Assembly (NCBI RefSeq): GCF_014646215.1
Contig: NZ_BMNA01000002.1
Span: 1 to 64,000, forward strand
Direction: 5' to 3'
DNA length: 64,000 bases
Source: Nakamurella endophytica
GTDB taxonomy: Bacteria > Actinomycetota > Actinomycetes > Mycobacteriales > Nakamurellaceae
Shown: positions 13,174 through 22,403 of the stretch, in pieces
Numbering within the stretch: the stretch's first letter is position 1
Layout of the letters: each line of letters starts with the position of its first letter
Made by a program: the position numbers and the translations under genes
Notes under the pieces: model-generated
The model's database searches: none
What the model was told of the DNA's origin: nothing
Seen by the model: the letters and a program-made list of their open reading frames with translations, nothing else

Positions 13174-14294
13174 CCAGCACGGTGCCGCCCCGGAGCGACG
13201 TGGCGGAGCCGGACCGGAGCGGCCGCCCGGACCCGTCCGGTCGACCGCACCCGTCCGGCCGAACCGGTCAGGGCGGCCGGTCGTCGCCCGTCCGGGGACG
13301 CGCGGCTGCGCCCGGCGGGCCGCGGCGCGCCGTTGCCCGCACCGGGTCGAAGCCGCTGGGCAGCCGTCCGGACCTGCGCGTGGAGAAGTCGCTGCTGCGG
13401 GACGGCTGCGTCCGGCTCGCGGCGATGGACGAGGTCGGCCGTGGCGCGCTGGCGGGCCCGGTCAGCGTCGGCGTCGTCGTGGTGACCGGCGGGATCGGTC
13501 GGGTGCCGGCCGGCCTCAAGGACTCCAAGCTGCTGACCCCCGCCGCCCGCGAGGCACTGGTGCCGACGATCCGGCGCTGGGCCCGCGAGTTCGCCGTCGG
13601 GCACGCGTCCGCGGAGGAGATCGACGCCATCGGGATCATCGCCGCGCTGCGACTGGCGGCGCGGCGAGCGCTGTCGGCGCTGGCCGGGCCGGTGGATGCG
13701 GTGCTGCTGGACGGCAACTACGACTACCTCACCGAGCCGGATCCGGCGCTGTTCGACGAACCCGAGCCGGTCCTGCCGGCCAGTGGTGACGAGACCGGCG
13801 AACTGCGGGTGCGCCGGCTGCCGGTGCTGCCGGCCGAACGCGCCGCCGGACTCGCCGCCGTCCCGCCGCTCGTGCGGACCCGGATCAAGGCGGACCTGAC
13901 CTGCGCCGGGGTGGCGGGCGCGAGCGTGCTGGCCAAGACCGAGCGCGACGCCTTCATGTGCCAGGTCGCCGACCGGCACGAGCCGTACGGGTTCGCGGTG
14001 AACAAGGGCTACGGGACACCGGAGCACATCACTGCGCTGCGCCGGCACGGCCCGAGCGTGCTGCACCGTCGTAGCTGGCGGCTGCCGCTCGCGGGTGGCG
14101 CGGTCTCCGGCACCGCGGCGCTCGAGCTGGGCATGCTCGACGACGACGGTGTCCCGGACCCGGACGGCCCGCCGGTCGAGCCCCGGCTCCGCGGTGCCGA
14201 GGACGCGGAGCACGACCCGGACCCGGCGTCCGGTGACCGTCCGGCGGCGGTGCCCGGGGTGGACGTGCCTCATGCCGCCGGCGGTGAGCGATGA
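13170..14294 (+). CDS. rnhB: Ribonuclease HII
   Basis: Removes ribonucleotides from DNA and RNA primers from hybrids. The four catalytic acids are visible: D87/E88 in AMDEVGRGALAGP, D181 in LLDGNYD and D242 in KADLTCAGVAGASVLAK. The product of 374 residues is much longer than the usual 210-260. It carries an N-terminal Pro/Arg/Gly-rich extension, an acidic insert of about 40 residues between the third and fourth acids, and an acidic C-terminal tail. GTG 13170 overlaps the lepB stop. GTG 13380 would give a more standard protein and cannot be excluded. Confidence 0.93.
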   Translation: MTSTVPPRSDVAEPDRSGRPDPSGRPHPSGRTGQGGRSSPVRGRAAAPGGPRRAVARTGSKPLGSRPDLRVEKSLLRDGCVRLAAMDEVGRGALAGPVSVGVVVVTGGIGRVPAGLKDSKLLTPAAREALVPTIRRWAREFAVGHASAEEIDAIGIIAALRLAARRALSALAGPVDAVLLDGNYDYLTEPDPALFDEPEPVLPASGDETGELRVRRLPVLPAERAAGLAAVPPLVRTRIKADLTCAGVAGASVLAKTERDAFMCQVADRHEPYGFAVNKGYGTPEHITALRRHGPSVLHRRSWRLPLAGGAVSGTAALELGMLDDDGVPDPDGPPVEPRLRGAEDAEHDPDPASGDRPAAVPGVDVPHAAGGER

Positions 14295-14364
14295 TGGGCG
14301 CTGGTGTCCGCGCCGCCGCCGACAGGCGGCCGGCCGGTGGCGATCCGGATGCGGGAGGAGCGGC

Positions 14365-14685
14365 GTGAGCGCGGAGGATCTGGAGCAGTACGAGACCGAG
14401 ATGGAGCTGCAGCTCTACCGCGAGTACCGCGACATCGTCGGTCAGTTCTCCTACGTCGTGGAGACCGAGCGCCGGTTCTACCTGTGCAACGCCGTCGACG
14501 TGCAGGTCCGCAACACCGAGGGCGACATGTACTTCGAGGTACGGATGTCCGACGCGTGGGTGTGGGACATGTACCGGCCGGCGAGGTTCGTCAAGAACGT
14601 GCGGGTGATCACCTTCAAGGACGTGAACGTCGAGGAGCTCGAGAAGCCCGACCTGACGCTGCCGGAAGGCGAGAAGTTCAGCTGA
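14365..14685 (+). CDS. DUF2469 family protein
   Basis: Small acidic protein of 106 residues, strongly conserved in actinobacteria and without known function (Rv2901c-like). Visible core: EDLEQYETEMELQLYREYRD, then VETERRFYLCNAVDVQ and WVWDMYRPARFVKNVRV. Start GTG 14365 follows a good ribosome-binding site (GGGAGGAG, 14353-14360). It lies 70 nt after rnhB, the position expected from synteny. No signal peptide or membrane helix is seen, so it is probably cytoplasmic. Confidence 0.92.
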   Translation: MSAEDLEQYETEMELQLYREYRDIVGQFSYVVETERRFYLCNAVDVQVRNTEGDMYFEVRMSDAWVWDMYRPARFVKNVRVITFKDVNVEELEKPDLTLPEGEKFS

Positions 14686-15138
14686 TCCGAGGCGGTCCGC
14701 GGCCGGCCGTGGCCCCGATCCCGTGCCGCTGGCCCCTGGCTGCGCCGGTGATCACCGGGCGTCCGGCTCCAGGCGTGCCACGGTCCTCGTGCCGGCGCTG
14801 CCGCTGATCCAGCTGTCGCGGTGACGGCCGGCACGCTGGTCCGGTCCGCTGGTCGGGCTGGCGTCCTGTGGGCCGGCCGCCGGTCGTTCGACCAACCCCG
14901 CCGGGCGGACCGCGGGCCGTCACCGCGCCTACCCCGACACGGCTGTCGTCACACGCCGCCGGTCGCATCACGGTGGACCCGCTCGACCGGATCGCGGACG
15001 CCGTTGCGTGACCGTCCGGTGACACGCACGGGCCGGACGGGTAGACCTCCCGCGGGCCGCGATCCGGCCATTGACACCCGTGGAACGGTCGGGCGAGCGT
15101 TGTGAATTCCGTGTGAGCCACTCGTGAGAGGCGGTCCG
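14686..15138. other. Intergenic region with a 14-bp palindrome
   Basis: No gene is supported in these 453 bases. A perfect 14-bp palindrome, CCGGTGATCACCGG, lies at 14745-14758, 60 nt after the DUF2469 stop. It could be a transcription factor site or part of a termination hairpin. TTGACA at 15071-15076 resembles a -35 element for the amidase gene, but no -10 at normal spacing is clear. Confidence 0.4.
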
Positions 15139-16806
15139 ATGGCCCGTTCCCGTCGTCGTGTCCTGGCCGGTGTGGGAGCCGGCGTCCTGTGCCTGGCGGC
15201 CCTGGTGACGCCCCCTGCGGCGGCGGCACCGTCCCCAGCCGCTGTTGCGGCACCTGCGGCGGCCGTACCGGCCGGCGCAGTGCACGCGCAGCACGTCACG
15301 CCCACCAACACCAAGGTGGCCGGCATCGACGTCGACAAGACGACGATCCCGCAGCTGCAGGCGTTGATGAACCGGCACCGGCTCTCGTCGCGCCAGCTGG
15401 TGGCCTTCTACGAGCGGCGCATCGCCCTGCTGAACCCCAAGCTGCACGCGGTGATCACGGTCAGCAAGTCGGCCATGGCGGAGGCCGCGGCCGCGGACGC
15501 CGCCCGCAAGCACGGCGACCGCCGGCCGATGCTCGGCATCCCGGTGCTGGTCAAGGACAACATCGACACGACGGGGATGCCGACGACCGCGGGCTCGCTG
15601 GCGCTCGCCGGCAGCACCCCGCCCGACGCGTTCATCGTGCGCCGGCTCAAGGCGCAGGGTGCCATCGTGATCGGCAAGACCAACCTGTCCGAGTGGGCAA
15701 ACTACCGCGGTGACCAGTCGTCGAGCGGGTGGAGTGGGGTCGGCGGGCAGACCAACATGCCGTACGTCCTGGACCGCAACCCTTGCGGCTCGAGCTCCGG
15801 TTCGGGGGTGGCCGCTGCGGCGGACCTCGCCACGGTGGCCGTGGGCACCGAGACCGACGGATCGGTGGTGTGCCCGTCCGGCCAGAACGGGGTGGTCGGC
15901 ATCAAGCCGACGCTCGGCCTGGCCAGCCGGTCCGGCATCATCCCGATCTCCGCGCAGCAGGACACCGCCGGGCCGATCGCCCGCAACGTGACCGATGCCG
16001 CGGTGCTGCTGGGGGCGCTGACCGGGGTCGACGCCAAGGACTCGTGGACCCGGTACCAGCAGGGCCACGTCACCACGAACTACACCCGGTACCTGAAGGC
16101 CGGCTCGCTCAAGGGCGCGCGGCTCGGGGTGTGGCGGGCCGGGAACTTCGGGGTCAGCCCGGAGACCGACGCCATCATGGAGCAGACCATCGCCCGGCTG
16201 AAGGCTCTGGGCGCGACCATCGTCGACCCGGCCGACGTGCCGATCGACGCGGCGTACGCCGACGAGAACACCGCGCTGCAGTACGAGTTCAAGCACGACA
16301 TCGCCGCGTACCTGCAGACCTACACGTCGGCCAAGTACCCGAAGACGCTGCAGGACCTGATCGACTTCAACAACCGCCACGCGGATGCCGAGCTCAAGTA
16401 CTTCGGCCAGGAGATCTTCCTGCAGGCGCAGGCCCGCGGGCCGCTGACGGATCCGGCGTACCAGGCGGCCCGCCGCAACGCCCGGACCGTCGCGCAGCAC
16501 GCGATCGACGACACCCTGGCCCGGTACAAGCTGGACGCGATCATCGCCCCGACCAATTCGCCGGCCTGGCCGACGGACCTGATCAACGGCGACCACTTCC
16601 TGCTCGGCTCGTCGAGCCCGGCGGCCATCTCCGGGTACGCCAACATCACCGTGCCCGCCGGCTACTCGTTCGGCCTGCCGGTCGGCGTGTCCTTCATGGC
16701 CGGCAAGTGGTCCGAGCCCAAGCTGCTCGGCCTGGCGTACGCCTGGGAGCAGGCGACCAAGATCCGCAAGGCGCCGCAGTACCTGCCGACGCTGCGGCTC
16801 AACTAG
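15139..16806 (+). CDS. Secreted amidase (amidase signature family)
   Basis: Exported hydrolase of amide bonds with the Ser-cisSer-Lys triad. It has 555 residues. The signal peptide is RRRVLAGVGAGVLCLAALVT followed by an Ala-rich cleavage region. The catalytic lysine is in PVLVKDNIDT, the signature serines are in CGSSSGSGVAAA and the adjacent GTETDGSVVCPSG. The mature part is close in style to secreted amidases annotated as AtzF/GatA-like. The substrate is unknown. Start ATG 15139 is preferred because GAGAGG lies before it. GTG 15124 would add five residues without a ribosome-binding site. It interrupts the usual DUF2469-yraN neighbourhood and has its own terminator. Confidence 0.88.
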   Translation: MARSRRRVLAGVGAGVLCLAALVTPPAAAAPSPAAVAAPAAAVPAGAVHAQHVTPTNTKVAGIDVDKTTIPQLQALMNRHRLSSRQLVAFYERRIALLNPKLHAVITVSKSAMAEAAAADAARKHGDRRPMLGIPVLVKDNIDTTGMPTTAGSLALAGSTPPDAFIVRRLKAQGAIVIGKTNLSEWANYRGDQSSSGWSGVGGQTNMPYVLDRNPCGSSSGSGVAAAADLATVAVGTETDGSVVCPSGQNGVVGIKPTLGLASRSGIIPISAQQDTAGPIARNVTDAAVLLGALTGVDAKDSWTRYQQGHVTTNYTRYLKAGSLKGARLGVWRAGNFGVSPETDAIMEQTIARLKALGATIVDPADVPIDAAYADENTALQYEFKHDIAAYLQTYTSAKYPKTLQDLIDFNNRHADAELKYFGQEIFLQAQARGPLTDPAYQAARRNARTVAQHAIDDTLARYKLDAIIAPTNSPAWPTDLINGDHFLLGSSSPAAISGYANITVPAGYSFGLPVGVSFMAGKWSEPKLLGLAYAWEQATKIRKAPQYLPTLRLN

Positions 16807-16810
16807 GACC

Positions 16811-16833
16811 CCCGGCCGCCCGGTGCGGCCGGG
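16811..16833 (+). terminator. Hairpin terminator after the amidase gene
   Basis: 8-bp stem CCCGGCCG/CGGCCGGG with a 7-nt loop, 4 nt after the amidase stop codon. The remaining gap to yraN (16834-17071) shows no gene. Confidence 0.55.
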
Positions 16834-17071
16834 ATGAAGGACGGTCGGCGGCCGTCGCGGCACAGGCCGCGGCGGCCATCGGCGTGTTCCGGCGCCGATC
16901 CCTGCAGGGCCGGTGCGTTCCGACTCCCGCCCGTGTAGGCCACCGGCTGTCCCCATCGACAGTTGTTGTCCACACCTGCTTTCGGCGGGTTGGTCGGGTG
17001 GGCGGGGGTCGGGTGAGTCTGTCGTCCGGGTGGTCGTCGGTGGTGGCGGCCGGGTGGGACGGGACGGGCGT

Positions 17072-17434
17072 GTGACGGCGACGACGGACGAGTTGGGCCG
17101 GCGGGGTGAGGACCTGGCGGTCGGCTTCCTGGAACGGCAGGGTCTGGTGGTGATCTCGCGGAACTGGCGGTGCCGCGAGGGCGAGATCGACGTGGTGGCC
17201 ACGGACGGCATCGATCAGGTGGTCTTCTGCGAGGTGAAGACCCGGTCGGGGACCGGGTTCGGGACGCCGGCGGAGTCGGTGACCCCGGACAAGCGGCGCA
17301 GGTTGCGCCGGTTGGCGCAGCTGTACCTGTCGCAGCACGTGGACCGGTGGGTGCGCGTGCGGTTCGACGTGGTGGCGGTGCTGTGCCGGCCTGGTGTGCC
17401 GCCGACGGTCGAGCACGTGCGGGCGGCGTTCTGA
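17072..17434 (+). CDS. YraN/UPF0102 family nuclease-like protein
   Basis: Small protein of 120 residues with a restriction-endonuclease-like fold. The PD-(D/E)xK-type residues are visible as GEIDVVA and VVFCEVKTR, and the N-terminal family motif is GRRGEDLAVGFLERQG. Function is not established, and the position before comM-dprA suggests a role in DNA processing. The frame is open upstream. GTG 17072 is chosen because conserved sequence begins at TDELGRRGE. The stop shares one base with the comM start. Confidence 0.88.
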   Translation: MTATTDELGRRGEDLAVGFLERQGLVVISRNWRCREGEIDVVATDGIDQVVFCEVKTRSGTGFGTPAESVTPDKRRRLRRLAQLYLSQHVDRWVRVRFDVVAVLCRPGVPPTVEHVRAAF

Positions 17435-18999
17435 TGGCGCTGGCGCGGACGTGGTCGGTGGCGCTGTCCGGGGTGACCGGCCAGCTGGTGGCGGTGGAGG
17501 CGGACCTGGCGCCGGGGCTGCCCGGGACGACGGTGATCGGGCTGGGCGACGCGGCGGTGGTGCAGGCCCGGGACCGGGTCCGCGCGGCGGTGCTGAACTC
17601 TGGCCACAAGTGGCCGGAGAAGCGCATCACCGTGGCGCTGTCACCGGCCGGGGTGCCCAAGCGCGGCGCCGGGTACGACCTGGCGATGGCCGTGGCGCTG
17701 CTGGCGGCCGCGGGCGTCGTCGGCCCGCAGGCCCTGGGCGAGACGGTGCTGCTGGGCGAGCTCGGCCTGGACGGCAGTGTCCGGCCGGTGCGCGGGGTGC
17801 TGCCGAGCCTGCTGGTGGCACGGACGGCGGGCCGGACGGCGGCGGTGGTCCCGCACGGCAACCTGTCCGAGGCGGCGCTGGCCACCGGGATGCAGGTCCG
17901 CGGCGTCGACACCCTGCGCGATCTGGTCGACCATCTGCGCGGCGCCGCACCGGGACTGAGCGTGCCCGGACCGGCCGCGGCCCCGCCGGACGGCTCCGGA
18001 CCGGATATGGCCGACGTGCTCGGCCAGCCCGAAGCCAGAGTGGCGCTCGAGCTGGCTGCGGCCGGCGGGCACCACCTGGCGATGATCGGGCCGCCGGGTG
18101 CCGGCAAGACCATGCTCGCGGCACGGTTGCCGGGCCTGCTGCCGCCGCTGGACCCGGCGGACGCGCTTGAGGTCACCGCCGTGCACTCGGTCGCCGGTTC
18201 GCTGGACGAGTCGACCCCGCTGATCACCAGGCCGCCGTTCGTCGACCCGCACCACTCGGCCTCCCTGGCCGCCGTCGTCGGCGGCGGATCCGGCCTCATC
18301 CGGCCCGGAGCCGTCAGCCTCGCCCACCGCGGCGTGCTCTTCCTCGACGAGGCGCCGGAGTTCCGGCCCACCGTGCTGGACGCGCTGCGCCAGCCCATGG
18401 AGTCGGGACTGGTCCTGGTGGCCCGGGCGTCCGGTGCCGTGCGGTTCCCCGCCCGGTTCCAGCTCGTGCTGGCCGCGAACCCGTGTCCGTGCGCGGCCGC
18501 CAAGGACGTCGACTGCACGTGCCCGAGCCAGGTCCGTCGGCGCTACCTGGGCCGGATCTCCGGGCCACTGCTGGATCGGGTCGACATCCGGCTAGACCTG
18601 CCGCCGCTCGACCCGGCGGCGCTGACCGCCGGTCTCGACGATCCACCGATCGGGTCGGGGGCCGGCGCGACGGGACGCGGTGTCGGCGACCCCGAGCCGT
18701 CCGCGGCCATCCGGGAGCGGGTCCGGGCGGCCCGGCACCGGGCGGCGGAGCGCTGGTCCGGCCGGCCCTGGCGGTGCAACGCCGAGGTGCCGGGGTCGGA
18801 GCTCCGACGTGCCTGGCGTCCCCGAGGTCGGGCGGCGGCGCTGCTGCACCGGGCGGCGGACAGCGGGGTGCTGACCGGTCGTGGGTACGACCGGGTGCTC
18901 CGGCTGGCCTTCACCAGCGCCGACCTGGCCGGGCGCCCGGAACCCGGCGAGACCGACGTCGCGACGGCGCTGGCACTGCGCTGCGGGGAGGCGGCATGA
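17434..18999 (+). CDS. comM: YifB/ComM family AAA+ Mg chelatase-like ATPase
   Basis: AAA+ ATPase related to ComM, which in naturally transformable bacteria is a branch-migration helicase for integrating heterologous DNA. It has 521 residues. An N-terminal Lon-like domain (GLPGTTVIGLGDAAV, SPAGVPKRGAGYDLAMA) leads to the ATPase with Walker A GPPGAGKTML at about 219, Walker B LFLDEAPEF and sensor NPCPC. Conserved cysteines around CPCAAAKDVDCTCPS look like a metal site. It overlaps yraN by one base and dprA by four, so the three are coupled. Confidence 0.93.
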   Translation: MALARTWSVALSGVTGQLVAVEADLAPGLPGTTVIGLGDAAVVQARDRVRAAVLNSGHKWPEKRITVALSPAGVPKRGAGYDLAMAVALLAAAGVVGPQALGETVLLGELGLDGSVRPVRGVLPSLLVARTAGRTAAVVPHGNLSEAALATGMQVRGVDTLRDLVDHLRGAAPGLSVPGPAAAPPDGSGPDMADVLGQPEARVALELAAAGGHHLAMIGPPGAGKTMLAARLPGLLPPLDPADALEVTAVHSVAGSLDESTPLITRPPFVDPHHSASLAAVVGGGSGLIRPGAVSLAHRGVLFLDEAPEFRPTVLDALRQPMESGLVLVARASGAVRFPARFQLVLAANPCPCAAAKDVDCTCPSQVRRRYLGRISGPLLDRVDIRLDLPPLDPAALTAGLDDPPIGSGAGATGRGVGDPEPSAAIRERVRAARHRAAERWSGRPWRCNAEVPGSELRRAWRPRGRAAALLHRAADSGVLTGRGYDRVLRLAFTSADLAGRPEPGETDVATALALRCGEAA

Positions 19000-20222
19000 C
19001 CGCCGCTGCGCGGGAGAGGACGGTCGAGGCCGACGGTCCCCGTGTCGCCGGCGGCGGCGTGGACAGCGAGGTCCGGTGCGCACGGGCCGCGCTGCTCCGG
19101 GTCGCCGAGCCGCCGGCGCCCGCGGTGCTGCGGCTGATCGACCGCCGCGGTCCGGTCGACGCCTGGCAGCGGATCCGCGCCGGCGCGGTCGACGACGACG
19201 TCCTGTCCGCCACCGCGGCGCGTCTCGCGGGCCGGTCGGCGGGCGAGCTGGGCGACCTGGTCGCCGCCGACCTGGCGTCCGCCGCGGCGGTCGGTGCGCG
19301 ACTGGTCGTCCCCGAGGATCCCGAGTGGCCGGCCGCGGCGGTCTCCGCGCTGCGCACCCGCGGCCCGCGCGCGGCCGGGCAGCGCGCGGATCCGGTGGCG
19401 CTGTGGGTGCGCGGTGGGTCGCTGTCCGCGCTGCCGTCGGACGGGATCACGGTGGTCGGGTCACGGGCGAGCACGCCCTACGGGCAGCGGCTGGCGACGG
19501 ATCTCGGCCATCGGGTGGCGGCGGCCGGGTTGACGGTCGTCTCCGGGGCCGCGTTCGGTATCGACGCGGCGGCGCACCGCGGCGCGCTGGCCGCGGCCGT
19601 GCCGGGCACCGCGACGGTGGCCGTCCTGGCGTGTGGCATCGACCAGGCCTACCCGGTCGCCCACCGGGAGCTGATCGAGGCGGTCGCCGCGGCCGGTGCG
19701 GTGGTGAGCGAGTACCCGCCCGGTACCCGGCCCGCTCGGCACCGCTTCCTGGTCCGGAATCGGCTGATCGCCGCGCTCGGCGCCGGCACGGTGGTCGTCG
19801 AGGCGGGGCGGCGATCGGGGACGCTGTCGACCGCCTGCGAGGCCGCGGAACTGCACCGTCTGGTCATGGCGCTGCCCGGCCCCGTCACGTCGGCGCTGTC
19901 GGTGGGGTGCCACCGGCTCATCGCCGACGGCGCGGCCCTACTGGTCACCGGGGCCGACGACGTCCTGTCGCTGCTGCGACCGGACCGGTCGGCGGCGCAG
20001 GACGGGCTGTGGTCGATCGACGAGGACCGTCCCACCGACGGGCTCGACCCGGAGGCCCTCCGAGTCTACGACGCCCTGGATCCGCGACGGGCGCGGACGG
20101 TCGCCGACGTGGCCGAGGACTCCGGCGTCCCGGCGCCGGCCGTGCTGTCGGCACTGGGGCTGCTCGAGGTGCGGGCATTGGCGGCGCGGCACGGCGGCGG
20201 GACCTGGCGTCGTGCCGGGTGA
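18996..20222 (+). CDS. dprA: DNA-processing protein DprA
   Basis: Binds incoming single-stranded DNA and loads RecA. It has 408 residues. An N-terminal helical (SAM-like) region covers about 1-120 and the Rossmann-type DprA core about 145-335, with VVGSRASTPYG at about 153, VSGAAFGIDAAAH and VLACGIDQAYP. A C-terminal winged helix carries TVADVAEDSGVPAPAVLSAL. Start ATG 18996 overlaps the comM stop (ATGA). The gene converges on a minus-strand secreted protein gene with only 55 nt between them. Confidence 0.95.
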   Translation: MTAAARERTVEADGPRVAGGGVDSEVRCARAALLRVAEPPAPAVLRLIDRRGPVDAWQRIRAGAVDDDVLSATAARLAGRSAGELGDLVAADLASAAAVGARLVVPEDPEWPAAAVSALRTRGPRAAGQRADPVALWVRGGSLSALPSDGITVVGSRASTPYGQRLATDLGHRVAAAGLTVVSGAAFGIDAAAHRGALAAAVPGTATVAVLACGIDQAYPVAHRELIEAVAAAGAVVSEYPPGTRPARHRFLVRNRLIAALGAGTVVVEAGRRSGTLSTACEAAELHRLVMALPGPVTSALSVGCHRLIADGAALLVTGADDVLSLLRPDRSAAQDGLWSIDEDRPTDGLDPEALRVYDALDPRRARTVADVAEDSGVPAPAVLSALGLLEVRALAARHGGGTWRRAG

Positions 20223-20262
20223 GCCCGGCCCGGGCATCTGCGGCGCGACCGTCCTCGTCGCC

Positions 20263-20279
20263 GACCTCGGGACGAGGTC
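20263..20279. terminator. Hairpin between convergent dprA and secreted protein gene
   Basis: 7-bp stem GACCTCG/CGAGGTC with a 3-nt loop at the junction of two convergent genes. The right arm runs into the stop codon of the minus-strand gene. A shorter GCCCGG-C-CCGGGC repeat lies at 20223-20235, immediately after the dprA stop. Confidence 0.4.
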
Positions 20280-22242
20280 AGCGCCAGATGCCCCGGTCGC
20301 CGTCCGCGGTCGCCAGCAGGAACCATGCCGTCGCCGCCGTGGAGGAGTCGTTGGTGTAGCCGGTCGCCGGGTCGGCGGTGGTGACGGCGGGGAACGAGCC
20401 GTCCGGGCGCTGGGCCGGGGCCGCGGCGCCGACGGTGGCCTCGGCGGCCACGGTGTCACCGTGCCGCAGCTGGGCCAGGGCGACACCGAAGGAACCCTCG
20501 AACCAGACCGTCGGCACGGGGTGCGGCATCGACGGCTGGCTGCGGAAGGTCAGGTATCCCCCGGCGCCGCCGTCGGAGACGGCGAACGCCGCGGTGTGGC
20601 TGAGCGCCTGGGCGGACAGGTCGGACCGCCCGATCCGGTCGAGGAACAGGGCGCCCCACGAGTTGACGTCGAGCGGGTCGGTGTCGTCCGGTTCCTGCGC
20701 CGACACGCCCTGCCGGAAACGTCCCTCGGTGGCGTTCCAGCACACCTGCAGCAGGCCGGCGCGGATCCGGTCGGCCCGCTGGGCGCAGTCGCCGCAGGCC
20801 AGCACGGTGGACGCTGCGGTGAACGCCTGCCAGGCGTCCAGGTTGTGCTCCGTGGACATCCAGGCGATGGCGGCGGCCGGGTCGAAGGTGCCGCCGACGT
20901 CCTCGCCGAAGCCTCCGGTCAGCAACCCGGCGTTCGGACCGGCGGTGGTCTGCTGCGCGGCCAGCCAGTCGAGGCCGCGGCGGGCAGCCGTGGCGGCCGC
21001 CTGGTTGCGTGCGGTGCCTGGGGCGCTCCATCGGACGTAGGCGACGAGGGCGGCCGTGGCGACCGCGACGTTCCCGGTGCGGTACATCGCCTGGCCGCCG
21101 GCGGGATTCCACTGGCCGGCGGACGAGACGAAGGCGCCGGCCTGCGGCCCGGTCGGGGTCTGCAGCGCCATCAGCCCGTCGGCCAGCCGGTCGGCGGTGG
21201 CGTCGTCGCCCACGGCGAGCGCGGCCTGCAGCGCCAGCGCCTGGTCGTAGGTGTAGGTGCGGTCCGCGCCGGCCGTCGACCGGATCAGCCCGGTGTCCGG
21301 CGCCCACTCGGCCAGAACGACGGGAGCGGCCCCGCGCTCGTCCACCAGCTGCACGGACTTGGCGCCCGGTGCGCTCGACGAGAACTCGAAGGAGCCGTCC
21401 GCCGTGGCCGGCGCGGTGCCGACCGGGTAGGTGCGGTCGGTGGTGGCGAACAGCCGGAGCTCGAGGCCGGGGTAGCGGGCACCCGCAGGCCAGCGGTCCC
21501 CGGACGGGGCGTAGCCAGCGGTCGCGTCCAGGACACCGAACTCCCAGCGGCCCGCGCCCGGATCCGTGACCGACGACAGGTCGAGCGACCAGGTGCCGTC
21601 CGGCTGCACCAGCGTCTGCAGCGGAACCTGCCGGACGGTGCCGTCCTCGTCCCGGTACACCTGGATGATCCAGCGGTTCGCCGTCGGCGCCAGCGTCACG
21701 CTCCCGCGGACCACGCCCCGGTAGCCGGTCTCCCCGACAGCGGTGACGATCGCCGGGTCGACCACCACGGTCCCGGGCGTGGCGTCGGGCAGCGTGGTAC
21801 CCGACGGGGCCGTCCACCGGCCCCGGACGGGACCGGTCCACGCCGCGTCGTACGGCCGGGCCGGCGTGACGGTGCCGCCCGTGGTCGCCGTGGAGGACTG
21901 CATCATCGAGCGCAACCAGGCCCACGCCCGCTGCTGCGCGGCGGACGAGGCGCTCGGGGACGTCGGCGCGGCTGGTGCCGCGGCGCCGGCCAGCTGGCCC
22001 GCGGTGGGCAGCGGTGTGCTCATCGAGGGCATCGGGTCACCCTCCGTCCGTGCTTCGGCGGCCGCCGTGCCGGTCAGAGCGAGGCCGGCGACCAGAGCCA
22101 CCGTCGTGGCCGAGACGACCAGGCGTCGCAGTCGGGCAGGGCGGTGCTCCGGCGTGGACAGGATGCCGCCCGACCGGGCCGGTGCGGGAGCCGGGACGCT
22201 GTCGTGCACCTGTCGGCGGCGGAGCCACCGGCCTCGGCGCAT
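20278..22242 (-). CDS. Large secreted protein, (alpha/alpha)-barrel glycosidase-like
   Basis: Predicted exported protein of 654 residues whose family I do not recognise with certainty. A long basic n-region is followed by the hydrophobic stretch LVVSATTVALVAGLALTGTAAAEA. The C-terminal 450 residues look like repeated helical hairpins, with RGLDWLAAQQT, the aromatic/acidic motif STEHNLDAWQAF, NSWGALFLDR, VWFEGSFGVALAQL and NDSSTAATAWFLLA. Such a pattern is typical of six-hairpin glycosidase-like toroids, so carbohydrate binding or cleavage is an inference. The Asp/Glu positions could be catalytic but are unproven. Start ATG 22242 is chosen because GAGGAG lies 8 nt upstream. An upstream ATG would add 13 residues. 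Monocistronic. Confidence 0.75.
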   Translation of the reverse strand: MRRGRWLRRRQVHDSVPAPAPARSGGILSTPEHRPARLRRLVVSATTVALVAGLALTGTAAAEARTEGDPMPSMSTPLPTAGQLAGAAAPAAPTSPSASSAAQQRAWAWLRSMMQSSTATTGGTVTPARPYDAAWTGPVRGRWTAPSGTTLPDATPGTVVVDPAIVTAVGETGYRGVVRGSVTLAPTANRWIIQVYRDEDGTVRQVPLQTLVQPDGTWSLDLSSVTDPGAGRWEFGVLDATAGYAPSGDRWPAGARYPGLELRLFATTDRTYPVGTAPATADGSFEFSSSAPGAKSVQLVDERGAAPVVLAEWAPDTGLIRSTAGADRTYTYDQALALQAALAVGDDATADRLADGLMALQTPTGPQAGAFVSSAGQWNPAGGQAMYRTGNVAVATAALVAYVRWSAPGTARNQAAATAARRGLDWLAAQQTTAGPNAGLLTGGFGEDVGGTFDPAAAIAWMSTEHNLDAWQAFTAASTVLACGDCAQRADRIRAGLLQVCWNATEGRFRQGVSAQEPDDTDPLDVNSWGALFLDRIGRSDLSAQALSHTAAFAVSDGGAGGYLTFRSQPSMPHPVPTVWFEGSFGVALAQLRHGDTVAAEATVGAAAPAQRPDGSFPAVTTADPATGYTNDSSTAATAWFLLATADGDRGIWR

Positions 22243-22280
22243 GGGAGCACTCCTCGTCTCGACGTCCTGGGTAGGAGCCA

Positions 22281-22286
22281 ACCGTA
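22281..22286 (-). promoter_or_regulatory. Possible -10 element of the secreted protein gene
   Basis: TACGGT on the minus strand, identical to the -10 hexamers proposed for the epimerase and MarR genes. It would give a short 5' leader of about 30 nt containing GAGGAG. The 161-nt gap between this gene and xerC also holds TTGACC at 22314-22319 on the plus strand, a -35 candidate for xerC. Confidence 0.4.
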
Positions 22287-22403
22287 ATCACCCGTCAGCT
22301 ATGTCGGAGCGTGTTGACCGAACTACGTAGCGTTAGAAACGATCGAGTGGCGGATCGGCCGCGTCGCTTGCCGTTCGAGTGGCGCCGGTGCACTGTCCGT
22401 GAC

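Noticed and set aside
14304..14807. GTG-initiated frame after a GATGAT hexamer, overlapping the DUF2469 gene
   Set aside because: It fits the leaderless spacing, but the frame runs out of phase through the conserved DUF2469 gene and its product has no family features.
16834..17071. tRNA or small RNA gene between the amidase and yraN genes
   Set aside because: No cloverleaf-like arms or T-loop sequence were found here or in the other gaps examined.
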